Shown: one piece after another, positions 1-10,830 of the stretch
How positions within the stretch are numbered: position 1 is the stretch's first letter
Layout of the letters: each line of letters begins with the position of its first letter
Assembly: GCA_023105745.1 (NCBI GenBank)
Contig: JALGQZ010000011.1
Location: 29,386,612-29,450,611 of the forward strand
DNA length: 64,000 nt
Direction: 5' to 3'
From: Austropuccinia psidii
Taxonomy: Eukaryota; Basidiomycota; Pucciniomycetes; Pucciniales; Sphaerophragmiaceae
Translations under genes and position numbers: made by a program
Notes under the pieces: generated by a model
Seen by the model: the letters and a program-made list of their open reading frames with translations, nothing else
The model's database searches: none
Told to the model about the DNA's origin: nothing

Positions 1-179
1 TGTCCCAAATACTGATTGAAATTATTTCAGAAAAATAGTTGTTTTATTACATTGATTAGTCTAAATATAAATTTTTTGCCTTGAGAAAAATTTCTTAATA
101 TGCTACATACCTTGCTATATGGATTCCAATTGATTATTTTGGGGTTAGTTCCATTAACAAGGAATTGAGTAACCCTTAG
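1..179. other. Unassigned sequence left of the host LTR
   Basis: AT-rich sequence before the start of the family A LTR at about 180. I see no convincing gene, repeat or RNA. A 5-bp duplication of the host element cannot be tested because its 3' end lies outside the window. Confidence 0.5.
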
Positions 180-1461
180 TTTCAGCCTGTGACCAAAACC
201 AGAGCACAAGCATGACAGCCAAATACCATAAACCAATAGTAAAGCCAAGATACCATTAAAACATGGAGCTGAGCCAAATCAGCTCAAAAAATCTCAAAAG
301 AAAGGGAAAACCCACCAATTTCCAAATACACAACTCCCATCATAATAGGAAAAGGAATAACAAATTTATTCCTGCTCAAAGTTGTTGCTGAGCATAAACC
401 TTAATTTTCACCTCTCATCTGAAATCCAGAGGAGGAGCCTTAACCCCATCAAATGGGTATTCAAAATGAACCTCTAAGTCAGGGCTATCCAATGCCATTA
501 GGAAAATTGAACTAGTACCAGAAATACAGGAGTTATGACCAAAATAAGGTCAAATAAGAGTGAATAAAATATTCACCTCCTATCTAGCTTCTATAGTTTT
601 AGTGTGAGATACCAAAAGTGGGGTATTTTTGGAAATTGCACAATCAGGGCTATCCAAAGGTGCCATGAATTTTCCCATATCTCATCTATAAAAAACATTA
701 TGGGGAAAACAAGGTCCATACAGATCTTCAGCAGATCATACATATGCTCAAAAAGTCTTGTCCATGGAATAAATTTTCCATATTTAATAATAGCTATTTC
801 AAATGAGGTAACATTTTTTAAACAACATCCAGGGCTACAAAATGAACCAACTGTGCACTTGATATCTCTAAAACCGACAAAGGTATGGCAGTTTTAAGGT
901 CAAACTCCCACAATTAGACCAATAGCTCTTTACTGTGAGATAATATCCAATAGCCATGATTATGAGGTGTCGAATAGACAAAGAAGCATGTTTATACTTC
1001 AATAAATCATAGTTCACTAAATACTGGGGACCCATAAGGGTTCTGTACAGCATTCTACATGTCATACATGTCAGAAGATAGCTGTGTGGTCCCCAGATGA
1101 AAGTATTCACCCTGTATAGGTGAAAACTGCCCAGATGTGGTTTCAAAACCACATCTGAGCCAATACAGACTATAAAGGCATTGTGAAAAACGCAGGCTAG
1201 TCCTTGGAAGTGAAATATCTTCACTTCCTCTACAGTGAAAGGTCTAGAGCACTTTTCCACCCAAGTTTAGGATAAAAAGGGGCCTTTTCTCCACCAGAAA
1301 AGGTTTCCTCATTCTTATCTTGAATTCCTATGTAGTAAAACTGTCAAAAATAGTTATACTATTGGAAAATAATCATGTTATACTTTGGACTTTACTATTG
1401 TAATTCTTATCATAGTAACCCATATGGTAAGACTGCACCCAGGTCTTTCAACAGTGCTGAC
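180..1461 (+). mobile_element. Host element (family A), left part of split 5' LTR
   Basis: This stretch aligns along its length with the two LTRs of element IV (50530-51953 and 58596-60018), starting at the family terminus TGTCAG (here mutated to TTTCAG). It stops at 1461, where element I is inserted, and resumes at 62537. Rejoined it is about 1.43 kb, the same as the element IV LTRs (1424 and 1423 bp). The family is recognised from its LTR and from the gag remnant at the right edge of the window. It is the outermost and therefore oldest layer of the nest. Short open frames inside it are not treated as genes. Confidence 0.85.
1457..1461. repeat. Left target-site duplication of element I (CTGAC)
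   Basis: CTGAC directly precedes the LTR terminus TGTCAC of element I, and CTGAC directly follows its other terminus GTGACA at 62537-62541. A perfect 5-bp duplication 61 kb apart links both ends to one insertion event. Confidence 0.85.
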
Positions 1462-3126
1462 TGTCACAGGGACTCTTATGGAAGCAAGAGGGCCTGGCAC
1501 TAAGGAATCAAGAACTCACTTGGAGGGCTCCAAAGATATAACGAATAATAAAGATTTAATTTCTTCAAAGAAGTAGAAGGGAAAAGAAAAGTATTTCAAA
1601 GATAAAAGAAAAGATAAGAAGCCAAAGGCCAAAGATAATAAAAGAAGCCAAAGGCCAAGAAGCCAACCAAGTAAATCCTCAATTCACTGTTTCAACCTGC
1701 CAGAAAAGGGAATGGAATTAGTAAAGGATATGACCACCAATATCCACTGACAGGCAAGGAAGAAAAGAGAAAAGGTTCTGAATGACTGACTTAAGATTAT
1801 CAGTATTAACTTTAATAAAGTAAAAGAAAATAAATATAATAATAAATCCAACTTATTAATTAACTGGGGCCAAAGTCCCCAGGTGCTGCAAGGTAGCCAG
1901 TATATGTGAAAAGCTGAAAGACTGATCATGGAAGGTGAATCACCAGCTGTATTGTCTGAATAGGGTCCATACAGATCTGGCCATCTTGAAATTTGAACTG
2001 TGTGATCAAATTCCCACAGTGGAATATTAATTGGGCCAACTGGGCCAAGTACATACAGGTTGATTGATTGAAGCCTGTATGGACCAATTGAGTTGTCCAA
2101 GGAGTATTGAAATACTTGATGCCTTGAAAACTGAATTGAAATAATGTATAACCTCTGAGAGTGGCCCTTGAAATAATCCTGAATGAAATTTACAACCCAA
2201 CTCCTGCAGGGCTAGATGGTTGGGATCCTTGAATGGTCTTTGGATTGCCGCCATGGATTGCCATACTGATGAGTTAAGAAATCCTCCTTCGAAATGGTCA
2301 TTGGATTTTGGCACCTTGATTCAGAAAGATTTAATTGGGTCCTGAAAGTGTCACCATTGAGTTTCCCAGCAAAAAGGGTGCATAATGGTATATAATACCA
2401 TATATGCACCACTCCTGCAACCTTCAGTATGGGGTGCATGGAGGAGTGAAAGAATTCCCCTTAAGGTGAGGCTAAAGATTGAACTGAGCTGATCTGGTGG
2501 CCTCTGGTTGATTCCAGAGGCCATGGGCTGAAAAGTGGTCCAGGGTGGATATTGGCCAAAACTGGGTCCTGAGGGTCTTATGGGCATTTTGGGTTTTGAT
2601 GGAATTTGGGGCCAAGATTGGCTCAGGTGGGCCCAATGGTTGTTTGAGACCCACCTGGCCTTGGAGGCTGATGGGCTGCCGCCCTTTTGCCCCTTTTGGC
2701 CCCATTGGATTAGGCCAAAAGGGGCCTAAATGGCCCACAGACTGTAGAAGCTGTGGGGGGCCTAAATGGCCCAAAAAGGCCATTTAGGCCCTGGACCCCC
2801 TAATGAAAAGGGGTGGCCCAGGAACCATGATGATGGCTGGGGGGCCCAGAACCCCCCTAGAAGGCAGAGAGACCCCCCAGGCCCAAAACAAAGATAGAGG
2901 CCTGGGGGTTGGGGATCTGAGAATTGGCCAAGGAGGCCAATGATGGCAGGATAAGGCCTGAGGCCATAAAGGGCCAGGGGATAGTGATATGGACAAAATG
3001 CCATAGAGCACCAGAAGGGGTCAAATTGGCCATGAAGATATGGTGTGGCCAATTGGCCCCAAATTGGTCCCAGGTTGGAATTGCTGCAACACCAATGGAG
3101 AAGGGTCATTCTTCATGGTTGTGACA
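1462..3126 (-). repeat. Element I 3' LTR
   Basis: A 1665-bp LTR flanked by the inverted terminal words TGTCAC and GTGACA. The plus-strand left part matches 26632-27915 and the right part matches 62143-62536, which together form the other LTR. It includes a GC-rich segment (about 2680-3000) with palindromic words such as TGGCCCA and GGCCTAAATGGCC. Open frames in this GC-rich part (2472-3124) are composition-driven and are not called as genes. Confidence 0.8.
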
Positions 3127-3142
3127 GTACCCCCCCTACCTA
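3127..3142 (-). promoter_or_regulatory. Polypurine tract of element I
   Basis: On the minus strand AGGTAGGGGGG lies directly before the LTR start TGTCACAACC. This is the expected place and composition for plus-strand DNA priming of a minus-strand retrotransposon. Confidence 0.7.
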
Positions 3143-3905
3143 GAATGGTGAGCTCCTGAGCGCAAAGATAAGGTAAAAGCCTGTTGAGGCTGTTGAGACA
3201 GATTAGATGTGGGGATTCCAGAGGTTTTTGAATCTTGAAAAGAAAATTTGAACTGATAAAAGTGTTGGCATATGAGTTGAGGTTGACTTGGTCTTCTCTT
3301 GACATTTGGCTTCAAAATGTTGAAGATATGATTTTGGAGTAAAGATTTTGGCATTAAGATTTATGAGAAAAGAAATTTAAAAAGATATTAAGAATCAAAA
3401 AGTAAAAGAAAGAAAAAGAAAATAAAAAAGGAAAATGAATTTTGAGGGAGAGTCCAATCTTCATCACGTATTTTGACAATTGATTTTGAAAGTGGCCAAT
3501 GTTCTGGATAACAGAATTTGATGCCAGGTGCTCACAGAGTTGCCTAGGTGATGTTTTGAAAGATTGTAGACCCCTCAGGGAAGTGCACACCAGGAGAGGA
3601 ACTTACTTTTGGTAGTTACCAATCCTGCCAGTGCCCTAAATAGGAAAAGCTTTGATAAAAGAATGTGTTGAAGGGATAATATCTTGGGAAGGAAAATAAG
3701 AAAGGAATGGTCCATTTGCCCAAGTTTAAATGGCCATAAATTGGAATCGATGTTGAAAGGAAGGCCAAAAGATCTGTGTCCAAATTGCAAAGTGCTCACA
3801 GAGTAGCCAAGGTGATGCTTACAACAGAAAAGAGTAGAATACCCCTAAAGGTGCATACCAGGAGTGGGACTTCCTTTTTGTAATTCCTCTCCGCACCAAG
3901 CACAA
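3143..3905 (-). other. 3' untranslated region of element I
   Basis: Sequence between the end of the chromodomain coding region and the polypurine tract. It is AT-rich with no recognisable domain. A near-duplicate of about 60 bp around 3590 and 3860 (bases reading CACCAGGAG next to CCCTC or CCCCT) suggests a small internal duplication. Confidence 0.5.
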
Positions 3906-5250
3906 TAAAAATTCCAGCTTTTGAAGAATTGGATCCTGGCTTGTCAGGATACAAATAATGAAAATATTTGACAAGTTTAGGATAATTCATGAGGTTTTCA
4001 GCTGGTTCCCATGTGGATCTTTCTGAGGCTTGACTGAAACCTTTCCATTCCACCAGATACCATAGCTTTGTCCTCTTGAGGTTTGAATCCAGTATTTGAG
4101 AGACTTCCCATTCCTCTTCTTTTTCAATGATGACTGGGAGAGGAGGCTCTTGATGCCGATTTGGGATTGTTGATGTCTTGACTGGCTCCAAGAGTGAAAT
4201 ATGGAAGACTGGGTGGATGGATTTCCATTGAGATGGAAGCTTGAGGTGGTAAGCATCAGTACTGAATTTCTTCAAGATTGGAAAAGGACCCAACCATCTT
4301 TCAGACAGTCTTTTGGTTGGTCTGGTTGATTTGATGTTCTTGAAAGATAGCCATACCATGTCACCAGGATTGAAAAGAGGCAGACTTGCTCTATTATTAT
4401 CTGCATACCTCTTAAACTGGTTTATGGCAACTTCAAGTTCTCTCTTGAGATCTTGCTGTAGTGATTGGACCTTTGTGGATAGCTTTCCAGAAGGAGTATC
4501 TTGTGTGATGTGAACTGAGTCAAATTGTGGATCTCTTCCATAAACAGTAAAAAACGGGGATTGCTTGGTTGAAGAGTGATCAGAATTATTGTAGGCAAAT
4601 TCAGCCAGAGTGAGCCAGGTGTTCCAATCATCTTGATTATAACTGACATACATCTGAAGATACTCTTCTAGTGTCTGATTCACCCTCTCTGTCTGTCCAT
4701 CAGTTTGGATGGTAAGCAGTTGACAAATCTCTTGAAATCTTGAGCTGATGACAAAGATTGGTCCAAAAAGAAGAAACAAAAAGGGGACCTCTATCACTGA
4801 CAATGCTTGAAGGAAGGCCATGCTTTGAAAAGATATTCTTAATGAATAAATGGGCCAAATCTAGTTAAGTGATTGAAGACATTGTTGTAATAAAAACCGC
4901 CATTTTTGAGAATCTGTCCACCATGACAAGGATTGAGTCAAATGTATTGGACAATGGCAGTTGAGTGATAAGTTCCATTGAAAGACAATTCCAAGGACCA
5001 TTTGGAATTGGAAGAGGTTTGATGAGTCCATCCTTCTTATGATGGATATTCTTTTTTCTTGAACACTATTTACAGGATGAGACATAATCCTTGATGAATT
5101 GAGTCATACCAGACCAGTGGAAATCCCGCTTGACAAGCTTGAGAGTCTTCTCTTGGCCAGGGTGTCCAGCTAGAGGAGAATCATTATGCTTTTGAAGAAT
5201 ACTGAGTTGAATTGTGGGGTCATTTGGGACCACCACCCAATATTTGAAGA
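3906..5250 (-). pseudogene. Element I integrase with C-terminal chromodomain (broken)
   Basis: Integrase inserts the cDNA into the host genome. The longest open part (3796-4821) reads through the second half of the catalytic core: the D of SDRG survives in a shifted frame and the catalytic E lies in DGQTERVNQ. It continues through the linker (PGDMVWLS) and the GPF-like segment (ERWLGPFPILKK). It ends in a chromodomain with the signature WEVSQILDS, LWYLVEWKGF and STWEPAENL, a module that in chromoviruses directs integration to marked chromatin. The N-terminal zinc-binding region and first core aspartate lie in 4822-5250, split over two frames. A one-base loss before TDGQ and several stops make it non-functional. 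Family assignment is firm; exact boundaries are approximate. Confidence 0.8.
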
Positions 5251-5855
5251 GAAGACGTTGGGAAGAGCAATCAAGAGAATAATCCTGAATGGATACCTTT
5301 TCCCAATTCTTGAAGAATACTTTGGTACAGAGAGTCTTCCCATAGAGCCTTCTGAATTGAATTGTTCAAATTTGAAAAAGATTCCACCTGGACTGCACAA
5401 TATCTTGAAGGTTGTACTTCATCCTGCTTGATGAGATGTTGAAATTTCATTGGATTCTTGCTAATGATATCCTCCTCCCTCTGCGGATAGACGTCGTCAC
5501 CACGTGATAAGGCATTTGGAAGAATAGCTAGGAAGCCAGGGTGGTAAGTGATTGAGAAATGGAATTCAGAAAGGAACTCAGCCCAGCGGGCTTGACGGCA
5601 AGTAAGCACTTTTGAAGACATAAATTACTGAAGAGAGGAATTATTGGTGAGAACTTCAAAAGGAGAGGACAGAGAAAGAAGAAAAGCCCTCCAGCACTTG
5701 AGAGCCCAGACTATGCCAAGGAGTTCCTTGTCATGAATCTCATAGTTGAGCTCTTCTGGGATAATCTTGCAGCTGTCAAATGCAATGGGATGTTTTCCTG
5801 AATCAGAGACCTTACTCAGTACAGCACCCAATGCATAATCAGATGCATCAGTCTC
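5251..5855 (-). pseudogene. Element I RNase H (broken)
   Basis: RNase H removes the RNA strand during reverse transcription. Two in-phase open pieces (5831-5625 and 5621-5271) are separated by one stop. They read from [17 protein letters not shown] through [20 protein letters not shown] and [10 protein letters not shown] to the conserved tail RQARWAEFLSEFHFSITY. The DHSSLQ motif usual in this family is NNSSLQ here, so a catalytic-site aspartate is lost. The first aspartate segment (ETDASNYALG-like, near 5850) is recognisable just upstream. It is continuous with the reverse transcriptase above and the integrase below. Confidence 0.75.
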
Positions 5856-6700
5856 TACAATGGTGGGTAGAGAAGGATTGAAGTGGGAAAGGATTGGAGC
5901 GGTGGTGAAAGCCTCTTTGAGTTGGTGAAACTAACTGAGAGCTTCCTCATTGAGGGGAAAACAGGAAGCTTTCTTGAGGAAACTGGTGAGTGAACTGATC
6001 TTCTTTGAATAATTCTTGATAAAACGGCGGTAGAAGTTGGCGAAGCCAAGGAATGATTGAAGAGACTTGAGGTTTCTTGGAGGTGGCCAATTGAGAATCT
6101 GCTGGACTTTTGCTTGGTTGATCTTGAGGCCTTGAGAATAAACAACATAACCAAGGTATTCTAAACTAGAGACATGAAATAGGAATTTTGAAGCCTTAGA
6201 AAGAAGGTGATTGGTTCTGAGTCTGGAGAGAACAGTGAACACATGAGTGACATGTTCTTCCTCAGATTTGGAAAAGACCATAATGTCATCCACTAAACCA
6301 CAAAATAAACATCAAGAAGGTCTTGGAAAATATCATTGACAAGATTCTGAAAAGCGGCAGGTGCATTGGTGAGCCCATATTTAGTTCTGAATCATGTCAA
6401 ATTTTCATCATCCTCCTTGATTCTGAGCAAGTTATATGCACCACCCAAATCAATCTTGGAGAAGATAGAAGAACCATTAAAGACATCAAGAAGCTGATTC
6501 ATAGGAGGAATAGGATACTTGTTCTTCCTATTAACAGCATTGAGTTTGCGGTAATCAACACACAAACAAAGGCCACCATCTTTCTTTTTGACAAAGAGGA
6601 CAGGTGCTCCTGTCAAAGAGGAGCTTGGCCGGATGAAACCTTTCTCTACATTCTTGGAAATTTAGGCCCTGAGTGTATCTGACTCTTGTTTGGATAAAGA
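5856..6700 (-). pseudogene. Element I reverse transcriptase (broken)
   Basis: This part copies the element RNA. The fingers and palm lie in 6616-6392, with [13 protein letters not shown], the C-V-D-Y-R-K-L-N motif and [17 protein letters not shown], where the D is the first catalytic aspartate. The thumb and connection lie in 6293-5931, with DDIMVFSKSEEEH, LEYLGYVV and FLGFANFYRRFIKNY. The segment that should encode the YLDD box (about 6290) has lost bases, so the tyrosine and leucine are replaced by a stop and the two pieces are in different frames. Diagnostic of Ty3/Gypsy RT; clearly inactive. Confidence 0.8.
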
Positions 6701-7589
6701 GTAGATCACCCCAACTTGAGGTAGAGACCCCTCCAGCTCAATATGATTATCACAGGTGTGGTGAGGAGGAAGTTTCTCTGCTTTCACCTTGGAGAATACA
6801 TCCAAATATTGGTGATAAGTAGAAGGAAAAACCTTCATCATGGTTTCTACTTCTTCTGGCTATTCCTCTTCATCCCACAACTCTTCCAGGGAGTCATGAT
6901 AAGATGAAGGAGGGAGGTCCATATTCCCAAAGAAGAGATGAAGTGAAGATAAAGAATTATCTTCTCCAAAATCTTGAATCTCTTTGAAGAATTAATCTGC
7001 AGATAATGGTAATGACTGAGAGGAACTTATGGAAGGAATATAGACAGAAGATTGGAATGATGGTGTTCTAGAATCACCAACCAGAGCTGAATATGATTTG
7101 GCAGAAGAAAGGTCATTACAGAAGGATTTACAAGGATAAGAATAGTCCTTATGATCAGAATTAAAGGTGATCAGCCCTTCCATCCAATCAATAGAAAGAT
7201 TAAAAAGATTTAGAAAGTCAAAACCCAATATGAGGTCTTCTCCCTTGGGAGTGTTGATGACTAAAAATTCCCATTCAAAGCTTGGGAAGGAGGGAGCTCA
7301 ACCATATATTTAGTATGGCGAGTCACAAATAAGGAAGGGGACTCAGAGGAGTCCAAAATGATAAGAGGAATCTTCTCTGGAAGTTCTGACAAGTCAATGA
7401 GTGCTTGTGAACAAACTGCTTTGCAATAAATCAGTGTGTAGCACCAGAATCAATGAGAATACTGTAAAAAAGCATCAGAAAGAGAAGAAAAAACAAAACA
7501 TTTAAGAGAATTCTTGACACCAGTATTCAGAATGCACAATTGTGCTCTGGATGGAAAACAGTGAAGACCATTGAACACAACATGATCTT
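6701..7589 (-). pseudogene. Element I aspartic protease and linker (broken)
   Basis: The retropepsin-like protease would cleave the gag-pol precursor. On the minus strand the active-site motif LIDSGATH is visible near 7450-7470 and is followed by FIA in the same frame. After a frameshift the protease C-terminal half reads GFDFLNLFNLSIDWMEGLIT at 7228-7170, with the LGFDFL box typical of this family. The linker to RT (7160-6701) is acidic and broken by stops. I separate it from gag at the gag stop near 7590. Confidence 0.7.
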
Positions 7590-8750
7590 CACTCAGGCTT
7601 TTCCCTGGCTGGGAAAACTGCCTGATGGTTGGGTAAGCTTCTTTTGAGGCCTTTTGATACAGGACTCAAGACTATGCTTCCCAGAACAATAGGTGCACAA
7701 GCCCTCCTTGATTCTTCTTTCTTTTTTAGAAACTTTCAACTTGAAGTACCTATTCAACAAGGAAGAATGGGGCTTGTCCCGCTATTGAGCATGAAAATTC
7801 TTATTCTTATGACTTGAGCTTGAAGAATTTTGATGATGAGAAGAGTTTGACTTTGAGGCTTCAGGCTTCTTCTCTTGATGATGATTCTTCTCCTTTTGCC
7901 TCTCATGGTACCTGGTATCAAGTTCCAGGCTGACGTCCATTAAGTCTTGAAGAGAATCAATATTTGAAGGATGGGAGGCCAATTGATCCAGAATCCTGGA
8001 GGCCAAACCCTTCCTGAAATGATGAATAGGAGCCCTTTCACCCCAATCTCCAATTCTTGAAACCAAACTTGTGAAACCAGCAATTTATAAGGCAACATGC
8101 CCTCCTTCCTTCATTCTAAGGCCATCCAACTCTGCTTCAGATTTTCTAACTTCATTTGGGTCCCCAAATAAAGTGAAGAGTTGGGATTCAAACAATGGCC
8201 AAGAATTGAGGAGATAACTTGAGTCTTGAGTATTGATATTGGAAGAATAAGGCTCAATCCATTTTGCAGCCCTGCCACTTAAAAATGAAGTGGCATAAAG
8301 AACTTTCTTTCTGTCTTGAGAGAAATTTTCCGGGTCATTATGAAAGATAAGATGTCAAGACTGAATTAAACTTCCAACTTTGACGGGTTGAGTCCCATAA
8401 AAACATTCCAGTGCCTTAATAGATGGAGTCTTGAAGGCTGGTGGTCTGGAAGCATCAGAAGATGCAGCTGCTTGAAGATTGGCCATAATTTGGGTCATTT
8501 GCTGCATGATGGCCAATAAGGATGGTTCAGTCTGGTGAGAGACAGGCTGATCAGACTGGGCTAGAGTTTGTCCTCTGATGCTTTCATATGCTCCCACAGG
8601 AGCAGGAGCAGCCTCAGTGCCATAAGACTCTCCCTCTTCCACAGAATTCTCCTCCTCCTCTTTACCATCTTCACCTGGACCTCTAAAAGTGGTCCTTGAC
8701 ATTCCTGGAAAACTACCAACCACTCCTGAAAAAGAATTTGATCTTCTTGG
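7590..8750 (-). pseudogene. Element I gag, C-terminal part (interrupted by element II)
   Basis: Gag forms the particle and binds RNA. The first piece (8750-8355) begins in mid-protein at the insertion point of element II and reads RRSNSFSGVV, an acidic stretch, then QMTQIMANLQAAASS and KTPSIKALECF. The capsid-like centre is in several frames. 8066-7782 reads MVSRIGDWGERAPIHHF and LDTRYHERQKEKN and ends in a serine/asparagine-rich tail. A zinc knuckle C-TY-C-SGK-H-SLES-C (CX2CX3HX4C) is intact at about 7665-7705, followed by SFPSQGKA and a stop. The N-terminal 62 codons are at 25672-25858; removing element II and one 4-bp duplication rejoins them in frame. Confidence 0.8.
8747..8750. repeat. 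Left target-site duplication of element II (TTGG)
   Basis: TTGG precedes the LTR start at 8751, and TTGG follows the LTR end at 25672-25675. The gag frame of element I is restored only if one TTGG and the insert are removed, which supports a 4-bp duplication. Confidence 0.8.
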
Positions 8751-10762
8751 TGTGGTATTCCATACCATTTTTTTCACCAGGCTCAAGCTCATAGTACCCT
8801 ATAACAGCAGGAAATCCAGCCTACAGGCAGACTTGCACTCAAAATTTACACCAAAAGGTCAATTTTACAGCAAGAAGCTGGATTTAACTCATAAAACCAT
8901 GGCACAGGCACCACAGGGAAGGGTATGTGTTTAAATAAATTATTCAATTTCATTATTCATATGTAAAAATCAAGTTACATATAGTAAACTAGTTACAAGA
9001 AATAAGGTACCACCCTTTAAATTACACACCCCACCCAGCTTTACACCCCCTTACAGCCACAGGACTCATGCAGGAAGAAAATGACACATGCATTAGCTAC
9101 ACAGCCAACTTGCATTCAAAATCACATGATGCAAAGCTCAACTCCATGGAATTCCTGCAAGTCATTTATAACACAGCCACAGGAGTACCTTATCTTATAT
9201 CCTCAGTAACCCCACTTAAAACCTTAAAACAGAATCATAATTATTTACACCACTCATAACCTCATGCAAACCAAAGCTAGTTACAACAGGCTGCATGCAG
9301 TACACAATTCTAATTAAATCTCAACCATATGACTATGCACAGCATGTGTCAAACTCAAAAATCACATCATCTCATACATCACAGTAAATTCATCAGTGCA
9401 AGAAATTATCACCTGACCTCATTTTAAAGTTCAAAAAGAAGAAAAACAACCATGACACCTGCATAAATTACACAGCCATTTCTACCCAACCTAAAATAGG
9501 ACATATGCAAAGGAATTACAAGGTAATCATGTGATACTGCATCCACCAACAGAATATCATGTGACAGAAGAAAGGCTGTGCACAAGAAAACTCCTCAGCC
9601 AAAATTGAATCACCTCATGTATGCAAGGAAAATTTAAGAATATCACATCATAATTAGTTCACCAAAAGACAATCATGTGATAAATGGAGGCTGTGCAGAA
9701 AGAAAATTATCACCAAACCTTAAATCACCTGACCCATGCAAGAAAGGTCCTCACCAAAAATGGAGTCACATGATGAAATCAAGAGGAATTAAAGTGGAAA
9801 AAGACAGCTCCCATGGAGGGCCCTCTAGGCTCCCAAAAGGTATAAATAGAGGGGCTCTCTCCCCCCAAATTTCAAAATCCCCCCCATGAAAATTATATCC
9901 CATGCACAATATATCCTCTGCACATTACAAGCACAGGAATAAGTCATCCCTCATCTGGGAGGTAGTCCAGCAAATTATAGTGAACTTACTTGCCCAGTAG
10001 CTGAAGCTCAGTGGAAGTATAGTGTTCAAGATTGCCCAGTAGCTAAGCTCAGTGGAATCTTAGTATTAAAAAAAAATAATTAAAAATTATTATTAAAAAT
10101 TACCCAGTACCCAAGATTAGGGTTACTACTTTATTAAAATATTTTATCCAGTAAAATTAACACCATTAACAAGACTTAAAAAAAACAAAAATAGCTTACC
10201 CCTTTAAAAATTCAATATCAAAGAACCTTACCTCTTAAATTCAACAAATAAAATTTTATCTTATTATTAAACACTCTTAAAAAAATAACAAACCTTTAAA
10301 AAATCATTTTACTCTATTATAACTATACCTTAACAAAATTACCTTTATCAACACCAATCAAATTTTCCAGAAAACCTTAAATAACCCATCCTACCAAGGA
10401 ATTATAACCAAGAAGAAACAACTCACCTCAATTTCACCAAAAACTATTAAAATCAAAACAGACAAGTATTTCATTAAATCTAAAAATTAACCAAATTACT
10501 GACATTATTTTTCATATTATTTATTGAATAGGTCTGATCTGAGACTGCTGAATTTTGTCTTCTGCAGTTGTAAAGCCACTTACTAATTTTATTTTGGTTT
10601 GTGAGCTCCAAGGAAGATTTTGTTCAGTATTTTAGGAGGGGCAGGCAATACACCCTTGCCACCCTTGGTTACAGGAGTTATTAGCAATTCAAAACTAGTT
10701 ACCTGTGATTTCCCCCTCCAGGTACTGCCTCATTTTAATCCCACACAAGAGGAGTTCCCACA
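8751..10762 (+). repeat. Element II 5' LTR
   Basis: A 2012-bp LTR starting TGTGGTATTCC and ending GAGTTCCCACA. It is identical to 23660-25671 apart from one base that I noticed. It contains a TATA box at 9841. Short open frames within it occur in both copies and look incidental. Confidence 0.92.
9841..9848 (+). promoter_or_regulatory. Probable TATA box of element II 5' LTR
   Basis: TATAAATA follows a GC-richer stretch (GGAGGGCCCTCTAGG) and precedes a pyrimidine-rich CTCTCTCCCCCC run about 15 bp downstream. Its place in the middle of the LTR fits a U3/R promoter. The same site is at 24750-24757 in the 3' LTR. Confidence 0.6.
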
Positions 10763-10786
10763 TCTGGTGTCCCAACAGTGGCTAGA
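10763..10786 (+). promoter_or_regulatory. Primer-binding site of element II
   Basis: TGGTGTCCCAACAGTGG begins two bases after the end of the 5' LTR. The leading TGG matches the CCA end of a tRNA. The tRNA species cannot be named without a tRNA set from the genome. Confidence 0.6.
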
Positions 10787-10830
10787 TAACCTCAACTTCA
10801 ATAAAAATTAAATTGAAATAAATAAAAAAA

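Noticed and set aside
868..1260. 130-codon minus-strand frame in the left LTR
   Set aside because: It lies within the family A LTR; the homologous stretches at 51406-51642 and 59472-59708 are open for shorter lengths and not conserved as protein.
2472..3124. Several open frames on both strands in the GC-rich part of the element I LTR
   Set aside because: LTR sequence present again at 27400-27958 and 62143-62536 with frames not conserved; G/C richness removes stops.
3796..3900. Extra residues after the element I chromodomain
   Set aside because: The open frame continues past the usual end, but the sequence is low complexity and outside the family pattern; treated as 3' untranslated region.
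8689..10811. Short plus-strand frames of 63-81 codons in the element II LTR
   Set aside because: Duplicated because the LTR is duplicated; no start context or known domain, and AT-rich low-complexity peptides.
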